Assembly (NCBI GenBank): GCA_035356615.1
Contig: DAOQSN010000051.1
Location: forward strand, 1 to 23,727
DNA from: JAKQDH01 sp029558835
GTDB lineage: Bacteria > Planctomycetota > Phycisphaerae > UBA1845
Reading direction: 5' to 3'
DNA length: 23,727 bases
Made by a program: the position numbers and the translations under genes. Positions 7,813-15,141 of the stretch are shown one piece after another (position 1 is the stretch's first letter; each line of letters starts with the position of its first letter). Under the pieces are notes generated by a model, which was given only the letters and a program-made list of their open reading frames with translations, ran no database searches and was not told the origin of the DNA.

Positions 7813-7892
7813 GTAGCGTCGGCCCCCCTAGCCGACCTTGGACCGCCGTAGCGCTAGCGCCTGCTACGTCGCCCGCAGGGGGCCGACGCTAC
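7813..7892. repeat. Long intergenic inverted repeat (repeat family B)
   Basis: The arms at 7813-7829 and 7877-7892 share GTAGCGTCGGCCCCC in inverted orientation with one extra C on the left. A smaller stem (CGTAGC / GCTACG) sits in the loop. The same GGGGGGCCGACGCT core recurs at 14666-14681. It lies between the divergent FHA/PP2C and mqnD genes. It could form a cruciform or be a dispersed repeat; there is no T-tract to call it a terminator. Confidence 0.6.
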
Positions 7893-7986
7893 GTTCCTTG
7901 CGGCCGCCGGCGGCCGCGGGTTTAATCCCCGGCGAAGTATAGCGTGCCACCGGCAAACCGACCAACTTGACAGGACGGTGACTGAC

Positions 7987-8829
7987 ATGACGCCCCGCCG
8001 CCTGACGCTGGGTCACAGCCCGGACGCCGATGACGCCTTCATGTTTTTCGGGCTCGCGGCCGGGCGGGTCGAGACACGCGGGTGGACCTTCGAGCACGTC
8101 CTCCAGGATATTCAGACCCTCAACGACCGGGCCGTCCGGGGCGAGCTGGACATCACCGCCATCAGCATCCACGCCTACCCCTATGTCGCCCGGCACTACG
8201 CCTTGACGAACTGCGGCGCGAGCGTCGGCGACGGGTACGGGCCGCTCATCGTCGCCCGCGAAGCGATGGCGCCGGAGGCGTTGCGGGGGCGGCGGATCGC
8301 CGTGCCCGGCAAGACTACGACCGCCTACCTGGCCCTGTCGCTGCGCCTGGGTCCCGGCGCGTTTGAGCCCGAGGTTGTTCCGTTCGATCAGATTCTCTCC
8401 CACGTGGCGGAAGGGAAGGCCGACGCCGGGCTCATCATCCACGAGGGGCAACTCACCTACAGCGCCCACCGCCTCCACGCCGTGCTCGATCTGGGCGTCT
8501 GGTGGAAGGAACTGACCGGTCTGCCGCTGCCGCTGGGCGGCAACTGTATCCGCCGCGACCTCGGCCCGGCCGCCATGCTCGAAGTGGCCGGCATTCTGAA
8601 GGCGGGCATCGAATACAGCCTGGCCCATCGCGTCGAGGCGCTGGCCCACGCCCTGCAATACGCCCGCGGCCTGGCGCCGGACTGCGCGGATCGCTTCGTG
8701 GGCATGTACGTGAACGACTGGACGCTGGATTGGGGCGACGCGGGCCGCCGAGCCGTGCGCGAGCTGCTCCGCCGCGGCCACGAAGCCGGCATCGTGCCGG
8801 CGATTCCATCTGTTGATTTCGTGGGCTGA
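7987..8829 (+). CDS. mqnD: 1,4-dihydroxy-6-naphthoate synthase-type enzyme (MqnD), futalosine pathway
   Basis: A 280-residue protein of the MqnA/MqnD periplasmic-binding-protein fold used in the futalosine route to menaquinone. MqnD converts cyclic dehypoxanthine futalosine to 1,4-dihydroxy-6-naphthoate in the cytoplasm. Visible marks are the opening LGHSPDADDAFMF (8-20), typical of MqnD rather than MqnA, DITAISIHAYPYV (55-67), IAVPGKTTTAYL (104-115), and LIIHEGQLTY (149-158) whose H152 matches the catalytic histidine. I chose ATG at 7987 because GGTGA lies 5 nt before it; a GTG at 7978 in frame sits too close to its AGGA. No other men or mqn gene is in the window, so the pathway is otherwise encoded elsewhere. 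It is separated by 244 bp of repeat-bearing DNA from the divergent signalling gene. Confidence 0.87.
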   Translation: MTPRRLTLGHSPDADDAFMFFGLAAGRVETRGWTFEHVLQDIQTLNDRAVRGELDITAISIHAYPYVARHYALTNCGASVGDGYGPLIVAREAMAPEALRGRRIAVPGKTTTAYLALSLRLGPGAFEPEVVPFDQILSHVAEGKADAGLIIHEGQLTYSAHRLHAVLDLGVWWKELTGLPLPLGGNCIRRDLGPAAMLEVAGILKAGIEYSLAHRVEALAHALQYARGLAPDCADRFVGMYVNDWTLDWGDAGRRAVRELLRRGHEAGIVPAIPSVDFVG

Positions 8830-8924
8830 GGCACACACGGCCGTGAGGCCACGCGTGCCCGCGGGGTATGCCGCAAGCCCGCCGAGCCCGCGCGGCAGCG
8901 CGGGGACCACCGGCGGTGTGTGCC
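8830..8924. repeat. Inverted repeat downstream of mqnD
   Basis: GGCACACAC (8830-8838) and GTGTGTGCC (8916-8924) form a 9-bp inverted repeat whose left arm begins on the base right after the mqnD coding sequence. The 77-bp loop is very GC-rich and could fold further. There is no T-tract, so a role in transcription termination is only possible. The remaining bases to 9036 show no gene. Confidence 0.35.
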
Positions 8925-9036
8925 CGGGGGCGGAGCCGGTTGCCACGGGTCCGTTTCGCGCGGACGCTGGTGCGGGGGGGCATGTCTGCGGGGCATCGTT
9001 ACGGACGAAACCCCGGCAGTCGGGGTCAGGAACGAC

Positions 9037-10038
9037 ATGAGCCATTGGCTTAACGAACTGCGCTATGATCCGATCGCACCGTTAATGTGCTCCGGTGCGG
9101 AGGCGCTGGTGTATCACGTGCGGCGTGATCTGCTCGCGGAGCAGGTGGAGCCCATCCAAACGGTGTGGGACCTGCCGGAGGGCAGGAAAATCCTCCGACG
9201 ACAACAAGAAGATGGCTCCTTCAAGCTTTCCGGCAAGCGTCCGGACCGCTACCCGCCTTACCACTACGCCCTGGCCGAGACCTGGAAGCAGTTCCGGTAT
9301 CTCGTCGAGCAGTTCGGATTCACGAAGGGGCATTTAGCCGCTCAGCGCGCCGCGGAGTTCCTCCTCTCGTGCCAAGCCGAGGCGGGTGACATCCGGGGAA
9401 TGCTGGCGAATCAGTATGCGACCTACTATACCGGTGCCATCCTGGGGCTGCTCATCAAGGCGGGCTACGGCGACGATCCGCGGATCGAAAAAGGCATGCA
9501 GTGGCTCCTCTCGATGCGCCAAGCGGACGGCGGATGGACCATAGCGATGCTGACGCACAGGCTGAGCCGGGAGGAAACGTACCGTCTGTCCAGTGAGTAC
9601 GCCGTACCGCTCGAGCCCGACCGAAGCCAGCCGTTTTCCCACACGTGCACGGGAATGGTGTTGCGGGCGTTCGCGGTGCATCCGCGGCACCGTCGCTCGG
9701 TGGCGGCCAGGAGAGCCGCAAACCTGCTCAAGGGCCGCTTCTTCCAGCCCGACAGCTACTCTTCGTACAAGGACGCCGACTATTGGGTGAAGTTCCAGTA
9801 TCCCTTCTGGTGGAACCATCTCGTCGCGGCGCTGGACTCACTGTCGCTCATCGGCGTGCCGCGAGATGACCCGGATATCCAACGCGGCCTGGACTGGTTG
9901 ATCGAGAACCAGGAGAAGAGCGGGCTGTGGAGGTTGTCCTATGCGAAGAAGACGGGGGCGCAGCCGGCAAAAGCCAATGAGATGCGTCTCTGGATCACCC
10001 TGGCGATCTGTCGCATTCTGAAAAGATACTTTGGCTGA
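9037..10038 (+). CDS. Prenyltransferase/squalene-cyclase-fold repeat protein (alpha/alpha toroid), function unknown
   Basis: A 333-residue protein with QW-type repeats of the terpene cyclase/prenyltransferase alpha-alpha barrel: RRQQEDGSFK (54-63), SMRQADGGWTIA (159-170) and ENQEKSGLWRL (290-300), each followed by helix pairs such as TYYTGAILGLLI and NHLVAALDSLSLIG. At 333 residues it is about half of squalene-hopene cyclase (around 630-700) and has no DxDD protonation motif, so it is probably not a full cyclase. A substrate-binding or uncharacterised lyase-like role is possible. There is no signal peptide. The ATG at 9037 is supported by AGGA six nt upstream; the frame is open further upstream, but that part is low-complexity. 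It is followed by about 590 bp without a gene. A GCCGGAC/GTCCGGC inverted pair at 10052-10089 lies just after the stop. Confidence 0.72.
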   Translation: MSHWLNELRYDPIAPLMCSGAEALVYHVRRDLLAEQVEPIQTVWDLPEGRKILRRQQEDGSFKLSGKRPDRYPPYHYALAETWKQFRYLVEQFGFTKGHLAAQRAAEFLLSCQAEAGDIRGMLANQYATYYTGAILGLLIKAGYGDDPRIEKGMQWLLSMRQADGGWTIAMLTHRLSREETYRLSSEYAVPLEPDRSQPFSHTCTGMVLRAFAVHPRHRRSVAARRAANLLKGRFFQPDSYSSYKDADYWVKFQYPFWWNHLVAALDSLSLIGVPRDDPDIQRGLDWLIENQEKSGLWRLSYAKKTGAQPAKANEMRLWITLAICRILKRYFG

Positions 10039-10625
10039 CGATGTGCGTACCGCCGGACTGAGAAGGATGGCCGGGGGTTTTCGTCCGGCTCTCCGTGATT
10101 ACCGACAGCAGCTTCACGTTGACTCCATCCGGAGAGGCAACGCCAGCGCGTCAGCGGAATCGGGCAGGCCCGCGCGCGGCGTCGCCGACCTTCCGAGCCC
10201 GAGCGGAAGCGAGGGGCACTTCCGAGCGGAAACGACCGGGTGCTCACGAGCGGAAGTGAAGAAGCCCTCACGTCAGCAAGATGGGTCATCCGAATGGTTG
10301 GTGTGCAGCTTGCCCCTACGGCCGCGTCCTGCGATACTTGCGTGACTATGTCGGGCGCGCGCTACCGTTTGGCACGGGCGCCGGCAACGAGCAGTCCGTC
10401 GCCAGCAACAGGGACTCGGTGTTCTTAAGGGAAGCCTGCTCTTCGCACCAGGACTGGGTCTCTCGTCGCATGGGTGTTCGCCGGCAGGAGGCAGAACCCT
10501 TCAGGACACGCAGGCTCCATTGGTGGTTTACGCAAGATCTGGCACCTCGATGAAGCAGCGCCCGCTCGCCGCAGAGTGCAAGGACCGGCGTCGTAGCGCC
10601 GGTGGCTCCGCTGGAGAAGTGTGAC
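10039..10625. other. Gene-poor stretch of about 590 bp
   Basis: Short frames exist here but none has domain character or a supporting ribosome site. Contents I can see are the GCCGGAC/GTCCGGC inverted pair (10052-10089), an iterated GAGCGGAA motif (10194-10260), and a perfect 7-bp hairpin ACCGGCG/CGCCGGT (10583-10602) just ahead of the repeat-protein gene. No convincing promoter hexamers were found. Confidence 0.5.
10194..10260. repeat. Iterated GAGCGGAA motif, three copies
   Basis: Starts at 10201, 10224 and 10248 carry GAGCGGAAGCGA, GAGCGGAAACGA and GAGCGGAAGTGA, spaced 23 and 24 bp apart. The first copy with its left flank (10194-10213) matches 21087-21106 at 19 of 20 bases, so this is also part of a dispersed repeat family. 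A role as binding-site array is only a possibility. Confidence 0.45.
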
Positions 10626-12350
10626 ATGTCACCAGAGCACGAAGTCAACGACCCCACGATTGTCGTGGGCTGCAAGCTGCTCCGGGAAGACGGCGGGTCG
10701 CTCGTCGCGGCGGAGGAGCACGTGGTCTATCGGGTCGGCGAGTGGATCGAGGTGCCGGGAAGCGGCGTCTGCATTGCCGTGACCGGGGGGCTGTTTGCTG
10801 GTGGAGTGGCCCCGGTTTTCGCGGTGTTTGAGTGTTGCGAGCCCACTGGAGCGGTGCCTCCCTGCGGGGCGATGTATTTCCGGCGTGTCCGGCGTCTGGC
10901 CGAGATACCATGGGGTCGTCTTGCGCCCGAGCTGCGTTCCTGGGCTCGGTTCTTCTCCGCGGATCAGTTTGGGAGCCTGACACGCCAGGAGCGCGCCGAC
11001 TGCCTGGGGGCAGTTCCGGGAGCTGCGCTGAGATTGCGGCACGTCTTCGAGGCGCTCACACCCCTGGAGCGCAGCGTGTGCGTGCGGGAGGCGCCCGGGG
11101 ATGCGCTCACATGCCGCCACGTCTTCGACACGCTGACGTCACGGGAGCGCGCCGAGTGTGTGCGCGAGGATCCGTGGGCCGCGCTGGGATGCCGGTACGT
11201 GTTCGAGACGCTGACGTCCCAGGAGCGTGCCGAGTGCATGCGCAGCACGCCGGCAGCCGCGCTGACGCACCGCCATGTGTTCGACACGCTGACGCCGCAC
11301 GAACGCGCCATGTGCGTGCGCGAGGAGCCGGCGTCTGCGTTGGCATGCCGCCACGTGTTCGAAGCGCTGACGCCGCGGCAGCGTGCCGAGTGCGTGCGCG
11401 GGGAGCCGTGGGTTGCCCTGGAGTACCGCCACGTGTTCGACACGCTGACGCCACAGGAACGCGCTGAGTGCGTGAAGGAAGCGCCGGCGAGTGCGCTAGT
11501 ATCGCGCCACGTGTTTGACACGCTGACACCGCAGCAACGCGCCGAATGCGTGCGGCAGGTGCCCGGGAATGCACTGGGATCCCGCCACGTGTTCGACACG
11601 CTGACACCCCAGCAGCGCAGCGTGTGCATACACGACGCACCGCATTCGGCGCTGGTATCCAGCCATGTGTTCGAGACGCTGACCCCGCTGGAGCGCACCG
11701 AGTGCGTGCGCAAGGCGCCGTGGTCCGCGCTGGTGTCCTGCCATGTTTTCGACACCCTGACGCCGCAAGAACGCGCCGAGTGCGTGCGGAAGGTGCCGCA
11801 GGAGGCACTGGCGCATCGCTATGTGTTCGACAAGCTGACGCTCCAGGAGCGCGGCGAATGCGTGCGCGGTGCACCACAGGAAGCACTCGCAAACGCTTAC
11901 GTGTTCAACACGCTGACGCCACAGGAACGCGCTGAATGCGTGCGGGCGTCGCCAGAAGAGGCGCTCGCGTCCCGCCATGTGTTCGACACGCTCACACCGC
12001 AGGAGCGCACCAGGTGTGTGCGCAGGGAGCCTCGGATTGCGCTGGCATGCCATTACGTGTTCGAAACATTGACACCCAAGGAGCGCGTCAAGTGCGTGCG
12101 GAAGGAGCCGCAGGCGGCGCTGGCGTCCCGCCACGTGTTCAACACGCTGACGCTGCAGGAGCGCGCCGAGTGCGTACGAAAGGAACCGGATTGGGCGCTG
12201 GTATACCGCCACGTGGCCAATACGCTGACACCGTGGCAACGCAGGATGTGCGCGTGGCGCGTCCGGTGGCCCCGCTGGTCCCGGGCAGCAGACCTCATCC
12301 CTTCGGCGGTGCGAGCGATTCAGCGGCGTCTCTTTCGGCGGACGAGTTGA
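10626..12350 (+). CDS. Large protein with about 15 exactly phased 26-residue helical repeats
   Basis: A 574-residue protein I cannot assign to a named family. Residues 1-100 form an apparent beta-rich domain (VVYRVGEWIEVPGSGV, FAVFECCEPTGA). From residue 138 (base 11037) to base 12206 there are 15 consecutive units of exactly 26 residues (78 bp) with no insertion or deletion, plus a degenerate unit before and a partial one after. The consensus is RHVFDTLTPQERAECVR, then about four variable residues, then AL. Each unit likely makes two helices, giving an alpha solenoid. A cysteine sits at unit position 15 in every full unit. There is no signal peptide or membrane segment. The ATG at 10626 is supported by GGAG nine nt upstream. 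The C-terminus is Arg/Trp-rich. Period and layout recall 26-residue YA..VL..R.PEAE repeats of some phage-linked proteins (from memory). It converges on the methyltransferase with 18 bp between. Confidence 0.75.
   Translation: MSPEHEVNDPTIVVGCKLLREDGGSLVAAEEHVVYRVGEWIEVPGSGVCIAVTGGLFAGGVAPVFAVFECCEPTGAVPPCGAMYFRRVRRLAEIPWGRLAPELRSWARFFSADQFGSLTRQERADCLGAVPGAALRLRHVFEALTPLERSVCVREAPGDALTCRHVFDTLTSRERAECVREDPWAALGCRYVFETLTSQERAECMRSTPAAALTHRHVFDTLTPHERAMCVREEPASALACRHVFEALTPRQRAECVRGEPWVALEYRHVFDTLTPQERAECVKEAPASALVSRHVFDTLTPQQRAECVRQVPGNALGSRHVFDTLTPQQRSVCIHDAPHSALVSSHVFETLTPLERTECVRKAPWSALVSCHVFDTLTPQERAECVRKVPQEALAHRYVFDKLTLQERGECVRGAPQEALANAYVFNTLTPQERAECVRASPEEALASRHVFDTLTPQERTRCVRREPRIALACHYVFETLTPKERVKCVRKEPQAALASRHVFNTLTLQERAECVRKEPDWALVYRHVANTLTPWQRRMCAWRVRWPRWSRAADLIPSAVRAIQRRLFRRTS
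11037..12206 (+). repeat. In-gene tandem repeat, 15 units of 78 bp
   Basis: The coding repeats start at 11037 and recur every 78 bp through 12206. The core CACGTGTTCGACACGCTGAC is nearly unchanged in many units, while the flanking bases encoding the variable stretch differ. A partial unit starts at 12207. Confidence 0.9.
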
Positions 12351-12368
12351 CCGCAGCGGCGCGGTGTC

Positions 12369-13091
12369 TCAGAGCCTCCCCAGCACATAGATCACCCACG
12401 GTGCGATGGTCGTCTCGTTGACCCACTCGTAGGGTTCATCCGCGCGGCCCAGCGGCCTGTGGACTTCGACCACCCGCAAGCCCGAACTGTCGTACACTTC
12501 GCGGTAATCCTGGTCCGGCCAGAGGATGTCGGTGGCCGGGCGGTGGTCGTCGAGGGCGGTGTTGATGATCAGCACCTCGTCGCCGCACTTCGCCTGGCGG
12601 TTTTCGGGGAAGTCCTTGGTGCTGAACGAGGCCCATTCGTAATAGTACATCTCCGGCGCGGAGATCAGGTTGACCATCCTGCCCGTCGGCTTCAGCAGCC
12701 GGGCGAACTCCGTGAACAGCCGGACCTTTGCCGCTCGCGTCGGAATGTTGTCGAACGTGAACGCCGAGAACACCAGATCGAAGCTGCCGTCCGCGAACCG
12801 GCTCAGGTCGCCATGCTCGATCAGGCGATAGTCACCGGCCGGATCGATCGTCCGCGCCCGGCGCACCATCTCCTCCGCGATGTCGGCGCCGACGGCCTCG
12901 AAGCCCAGGTTGCGCAGAAACCGCGTCGAGCGCCCGGCGCCGCAACCGAAATCCAGCGCTTGCCGTCCCGTCGCGTGTTTCGCAAAGAGGCCCGGCAAAT
13001 CCCGGAAGGCCAGGTAGTACGTCCCGGGAAACTCCAGCTTCGCATACGCAACCGCATAGGCGTCGTCTTCGTAGGAATTGCGAAAAGCCAT
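12369..13091 (-). CDS. Class I SAM-dependent methyltransferase
   Basis: A 240-residue cytoplasmic protein with the Rossmann methyltransferase core. Motif I is LDFGCGAGRST (46-56), the acidic residue ending strand 2 is in AVGADIA (D70), motif II region is EHGDLSRFADGSFDLVFSAF with strand 4, and motif III follows at LLKPTGRMVNL. The N-terminal 40 residues (NSYEDDAYAVAYAKLEFPGTYYLAF) resemble the cap of UbiE/small-molecule-type methyltransferases. The substrate cannot be read. The ATG at 13091 begins a region consistent with the family; the upstream ribosome site is weak. It converges with the repeat-protein gene and lies downstream of the phosphoesterase-like gene on the same strand, 164 bp apart, with a hairpin repeat between, so co-transcription is uncertain. 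Confidence 0.85.
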   Translation of the reverse strand: MAFRNSYEDDAYAVAYAKLEFPGTYYLAFRDLPGLFAKHATGRQALDFGCGAGRSTRFLRNLGFEAVGADIAEEMVRRARTIDPAGDYRLIEHGDLSRFADGSFDLVFSAFTFDNIPTRAAKVRLFTEFARLLKPTGRMVNLISAPEMYYYEWASFSTKDFPENRQAKCGDEVLIINTALDDHRPATDILWPDQDYREVYDSSGLRVVEVHRPLGRADEPYEWVNETTIAPWVIYVLGRL

Positions 13092-13116
13092 GACCCCAAC
13101 CCCGCAGGCGGTCGCC

Positions 13117-13147
13117 GGGTGCCATGCTCTCGCGCAGCGTGAGCATG
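13117..13147. repeat. Hairpin with GGGTGCCATGC motif
   Basis: CATGCTC (13123-13129) and GAGCATG (13141-13147) form a 7-bp stem. The left side GGGTGCCATGC also occurs, in either orientation, within the repeats near 15200, 19676 and 19768, so this looks like a minor member of the same intergenic repeat group. Confidence 0.4.
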
Positions 13148-13255
13148 CAATCGTCCACCACTTGCCGCACTCGACGCAGCCCCTTCTTCACCTGCTGGCA
13201 AGGCGGATGCCGCGTTAACGAGGCCCTCGCCGGCCGGTCTCAACATCATCCAGCA

Positions 13256-13759
13256 TCATGTCCGCGCCGGTGCACGGAGCGTCCACGCGCCGCCGGGGCC
13301 GCGTTCAAGCAGCAGGCGGCCGGAGAGACGCCCGCCGTGCAGGCTGACAACGTACCGCTCCGGGCCGGCTTCGTGGAAGACGCACTCGCCGGCATCGACG
13401 CGGCGGACGCGGCCGGGTGCCTGACGGAGGGGGCCTTCGTAGGTCAGGAGCCTCTTGGGGTGGTCGGCGATGCGCTGCACGGCGATCGGCCCGGCCGGTA
13501 CCCCGGGGGCAGCGGCCGCCTCGCCGGCCGCACCGGGCGCGTGGCCGGGGGTGGGCGGGGCGGCAGGCGTGGTGTCGACGACGGTGGGTACAGCGGAAGC
13601 GTCGGGGCTCGCGACCGGCGCCGCGCCGGGCCGGGCGGTGGCGGCCGTCGGGTCCCGCTCCAGCCGCCAGGTCAGCAGCACCTCGCCCTGCTCCAGCATC
13701 AGGTCCCAGTGCTCGTCAGCGGCGCTGACGTGGTGTAGAATGACGTATCGTTGGGCCAT
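13256..13759 (-). CDS. Stand-alone LigD 3'-phosphoesterase-like (DNA polymerase ligase N-terminal) protein
   Basis: A 167-residue protein resembling the phosphoesterase domain found at one end of bacterial NHEJ ligase LigD, which trims 3'-phosphate/ribonucleotide ends at breaks. Matching parts are RYVILHH (4-10), HWDLMLEQGEVLLTWRL (17-33; H17, D19 match the metal-binding histidine/aspartate), IADHPKRLLTYEGPL (97-111) and a closing strand set with SGRLLLERG. Residues 38-90 are an Ala/Pro/Thr-rich insertion that looks like a disordered linker and splits the domain. There is no ligase or polymerase domain and no Ku gene nearby, so an NHEJ role is unproven. The ATG at 13759 begins right at the domain; the frame is open much further upstream but overlaps the divergent TPR gene. 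Spacing to that divergent gene is 84 bp. Confidence 0.72.
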   Translation of the reverse strand: MAQRYVILHHVSAADEHWDLMLEQGEVLLTWRLERDPTAATARPGAAPVASPDASAVPTVVDTTPAAPPTPGHAPGAAGEAAAAPGVPAGPIAVQRIADHPKRLLTYEGPLRQAPGRVRRVDAGECVFHEAGPERYVVSLHGGRLSGRLLLERGPGGAWTLRAPART

Positions 13760-13843
13760 GTGGCCATCGCTGCCGGCCGGCCCGCAGGCGCGGTACGGGC
13801 GGGCGGCGTTCCCAAGTGAATCCAGGCGTGAAAGGGTCCACCC

Positions 13844-14542
13844 ATGTGTAACCCATCGCATCCCGCCGGCATAAGCCGCTGGCCCATGATACTGCTGACG
13901 CCGCTGGTCGTCCTGTCGCTCACCGGCTGCGGTCCCACCTACGCTGAGCTGCGCGTGCAAGGTCAGGAGGCCATGCTGCGCGGCGAATACGGCACGGCCC
14001 GGCGGCTGTTCCTGCAAGCGGAGGACCGCTGGACCCGCCAGGTTGAGAACCTGCACGACTTGGGCGCGTGCAGCGTCTTGCTCGCCCGCGAGGACTTCGT
14101 GGAGATGAACCGGGCGGCCGCCATGCGCGAGGTGGACGCGGCCATCGCGTACTACAGCCGGGCGATCGAGCGGCAGCCGGCCAACAAGGCCTGTCTGGAG
14201 GGCAAACGCGTTGCGCTCCAGCTCAAGGGCCAGTTCGACGAGGCCCTCAAGCACGAGATGTGGGTGGCCAAGTTCGTGGGTCCCTCGGCCGAGCAGTTCG
14301 TGTATCTCGCCCGCGAGCTGGAACGCCGGGGTGACATAGACGGGGCGTACCTGCGTTACCGCCAGGCCGTCGCCATGGAGCCCGATGACCCAGGTGCACA
14401 TGCCGCGTTCGCCAAGTTTCTCCTCGAACATGGCAACGAGTCAGCAGCACTGCAGCATTTACAGACCGCATACAAGCTTGACCCTGGTAATGCGTGGGTC
14501 AGAGACGAATTGACGACTCGCGGGGCGTTGGCGTCGCCCTAG
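13844..14542 (+). CDS. TPR-repeat lipoprotein
   Basis: A 232-residue exported protein. Residues 13-29 give a hydrophobic signal segment ending in the lipobox LTGC (C29), so it is probably anchored in a membrane as a lipoprotein. The rest is tetratricopeptide-like helix pairs: GQEAMLRGEYGTARRLFLQAE (39-59), AAIAYYSRAIERQP, then YLARELERRGDIDGAYLRY leading to AVAMEPDD, and FAKFLLEHGNESAALQHLQ leading to AYKLDPGN. TPRs bind proteins; the partner is unknown. The ATG at 13844 has AAAGGG about 8 nt upstream. It diverges from the phosphoesterase-like gene by 84 bp. After its stop a 245-bp gap with a family B repeat fragment leads to the rpmE promoter. Confidence 0.82.
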   Translation: MCNPSHPAGISRWPMILLTPLVVLSLTGCGPTYAELRVQGQEAMLRGEYGTARRLFLQAEDRWTRQVENLHDLGACSVLLAREDFVEMNRAAAMREVDAAIAYYSRAIERQPANKACLEGKRVALQLKGQFDEALKHEMWVAKFVGPSAEQFVYLARELERRGDIDGAYLRYRQAVAMEPDDPGAHAAFAKFLLEHGNESAALQHLQTAYKLDPGNAWVRDELTTRGALASP

Positions 14543-14665
14543 CAACTCGCGCCGCGCTGCCCCAGCAGGGGACCGGTCGGGCAGCGGGCGGGCCCGTTGA
14601 AGAAGTCCGGGGCCAGGCAGCCAGCCGCGGAGGCCGTTGCGTCCAGCGGCTCCCCCGTCGGCCGC

Positions 14666-14681
14666 GGGGGGCCGACGCTGC
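14666..14681. repeat. Fragment of repeat family B
   Basis: GGGGGGCCGACGCTGC here matches the right arm of the inverted repeat at 7877-7892 except for small differences. It lies in the gap between the TPR lipoprotein gene and the rpmE promoter. Confidence 0.4.
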
Positions 14682-14707
14682 TTGTCCAGGGGTGTGGGCG
14701 GGGTGGG

Positions 14708-14735
14708 TTGCGGATGGCGGGCCGCGTGGTATACT
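14708..14735 (+). promoter_or_regulatory. Candidate sigma70-type promoter of rpmE
   Basis: TTGCGG (14708-14713) and TATACT (14730-14735) are 16 bp apart. The predicted start lies about 45 nt before the rpmE ATG at 14788. The -10 match is good and the -35 match partial. Confidence 0.5.
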
Positions 14736-14787
14736 TACCTGTCTGTATCGGCGGGTCCGACGGCCCGCCCGGCGAGGTAGCGCGATC

Positions 14788-15033
14788 ATGAAGAAGGGCA
14801 TTCATCCCGAGTACGTGGCCTGTACGGTACGCTGTGGTTGCGGTCACACGTTCGAGACGCGCAGCACGGTGCCGGAGGTGAAGGTGGAGATCTGCTCCGC
14901 GTGTCACCCGTTCTTCACCGGGTCGGCGAAGATCATCGACACGATGGGGCGCGTGGACCGCTTCACCAAGAAGTTCGGCGGCGACTACTTCTCGCACAAG
15001 CCCAAGGAGCACACGCGCAAGAAGCGGGTTTAG
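14788..15033 (+). CDS. rpmE: 50S ribosomal protein L31, zinc-binding type
   Basis: An 81-residue ribosomal protein L31. It opens MKKGIHPEYV, as in other L31 proteins. The four zinc ligands are present: C16 and C18 in RCGCGH, and C36 and C39 in CSACHPFFTG. The C-terminal RVDRFTKKFG is the classic L31 ending, followed by a basic tail (HTRKKRV). It is therefore the zinc-containing (C+) form, not the zinc-free paralogue made under zinc starvation. GAGGT lies about 10 nt before the ATG. It has its own candidate promoter and a strong terminator right after the stop, so it appears to be a single-gene unit even though prfA follows on the same strand; rpmE-prfA adjacency is common in bacteria. Confidence 0.97.
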   Translation: MKKGIHPEYVACTVRCGCGHTFETRSTVPEVKVEICSACHPFFTGSAKIIDTMGRVDRFTKKFGGDYFSHKPKEHTRKKRV

Positions 15034-15053
15034 CGGCATCACGGAACAACGAC

Positions 15054-15093
15054 AAACCACGCGTTAAGGCCCGGCGGCCGGCGCGTGGTTTTT
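15054..15093 (+). terminator. Rho-independent terminator after rpmE
   Basis: AAACCACGCG (15054-15063) pairs with CGCGTGGTTT (15082-15091) in a perfect 10-bp stem with an 18-nt GC-rich loop, followed by further Ts (to 15093). It lies 20 bp after the rpmE stop and should separate rpmE from prfA. Confidence 0.85.
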
Positions 15094-15141
15094 GTATGGG
15101 CTTGACCCGAGCGTTGCCGTCGGCCCCGAAGAGGCAGCGCC

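Noticed and set aside
7967..7972. Perfect TTGACA just before mqnD
   Set aside because: It lies only about 15 bp from the ATG, leaving no room for a -10 box and leader; most likely chance.
7864..9045. 393-codon minus-strand open frame opposite mqnD
   Set aside because: Antisense of a well-supported mqnD; no motif, and it runs through intergenic repeats.
10281..10553. Possible small gene or IS6-like fragment in the 590-bp gap
   Set aside because: One short stretch faintly recalled a transposase WHLDE motif in another frame, but no surrounding motif, frame or ribosome site supports it.
10964..11755. Antisense repetitive open frames opposite the 26-residue repeat gene
   Set aside because: They mirror the same 78-bp periodicity in other frames; the plus-strand frame has the ribosome site, the longest reading and consistent helical repeats.
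11037..12206. Regular 78-bp repeats considered as a CRISPR array or satellite
   Set aside because: The units are multiples of three, stay in one open frame without stops, and have a protein consensus; there are no unique spacers of CRISPR type.
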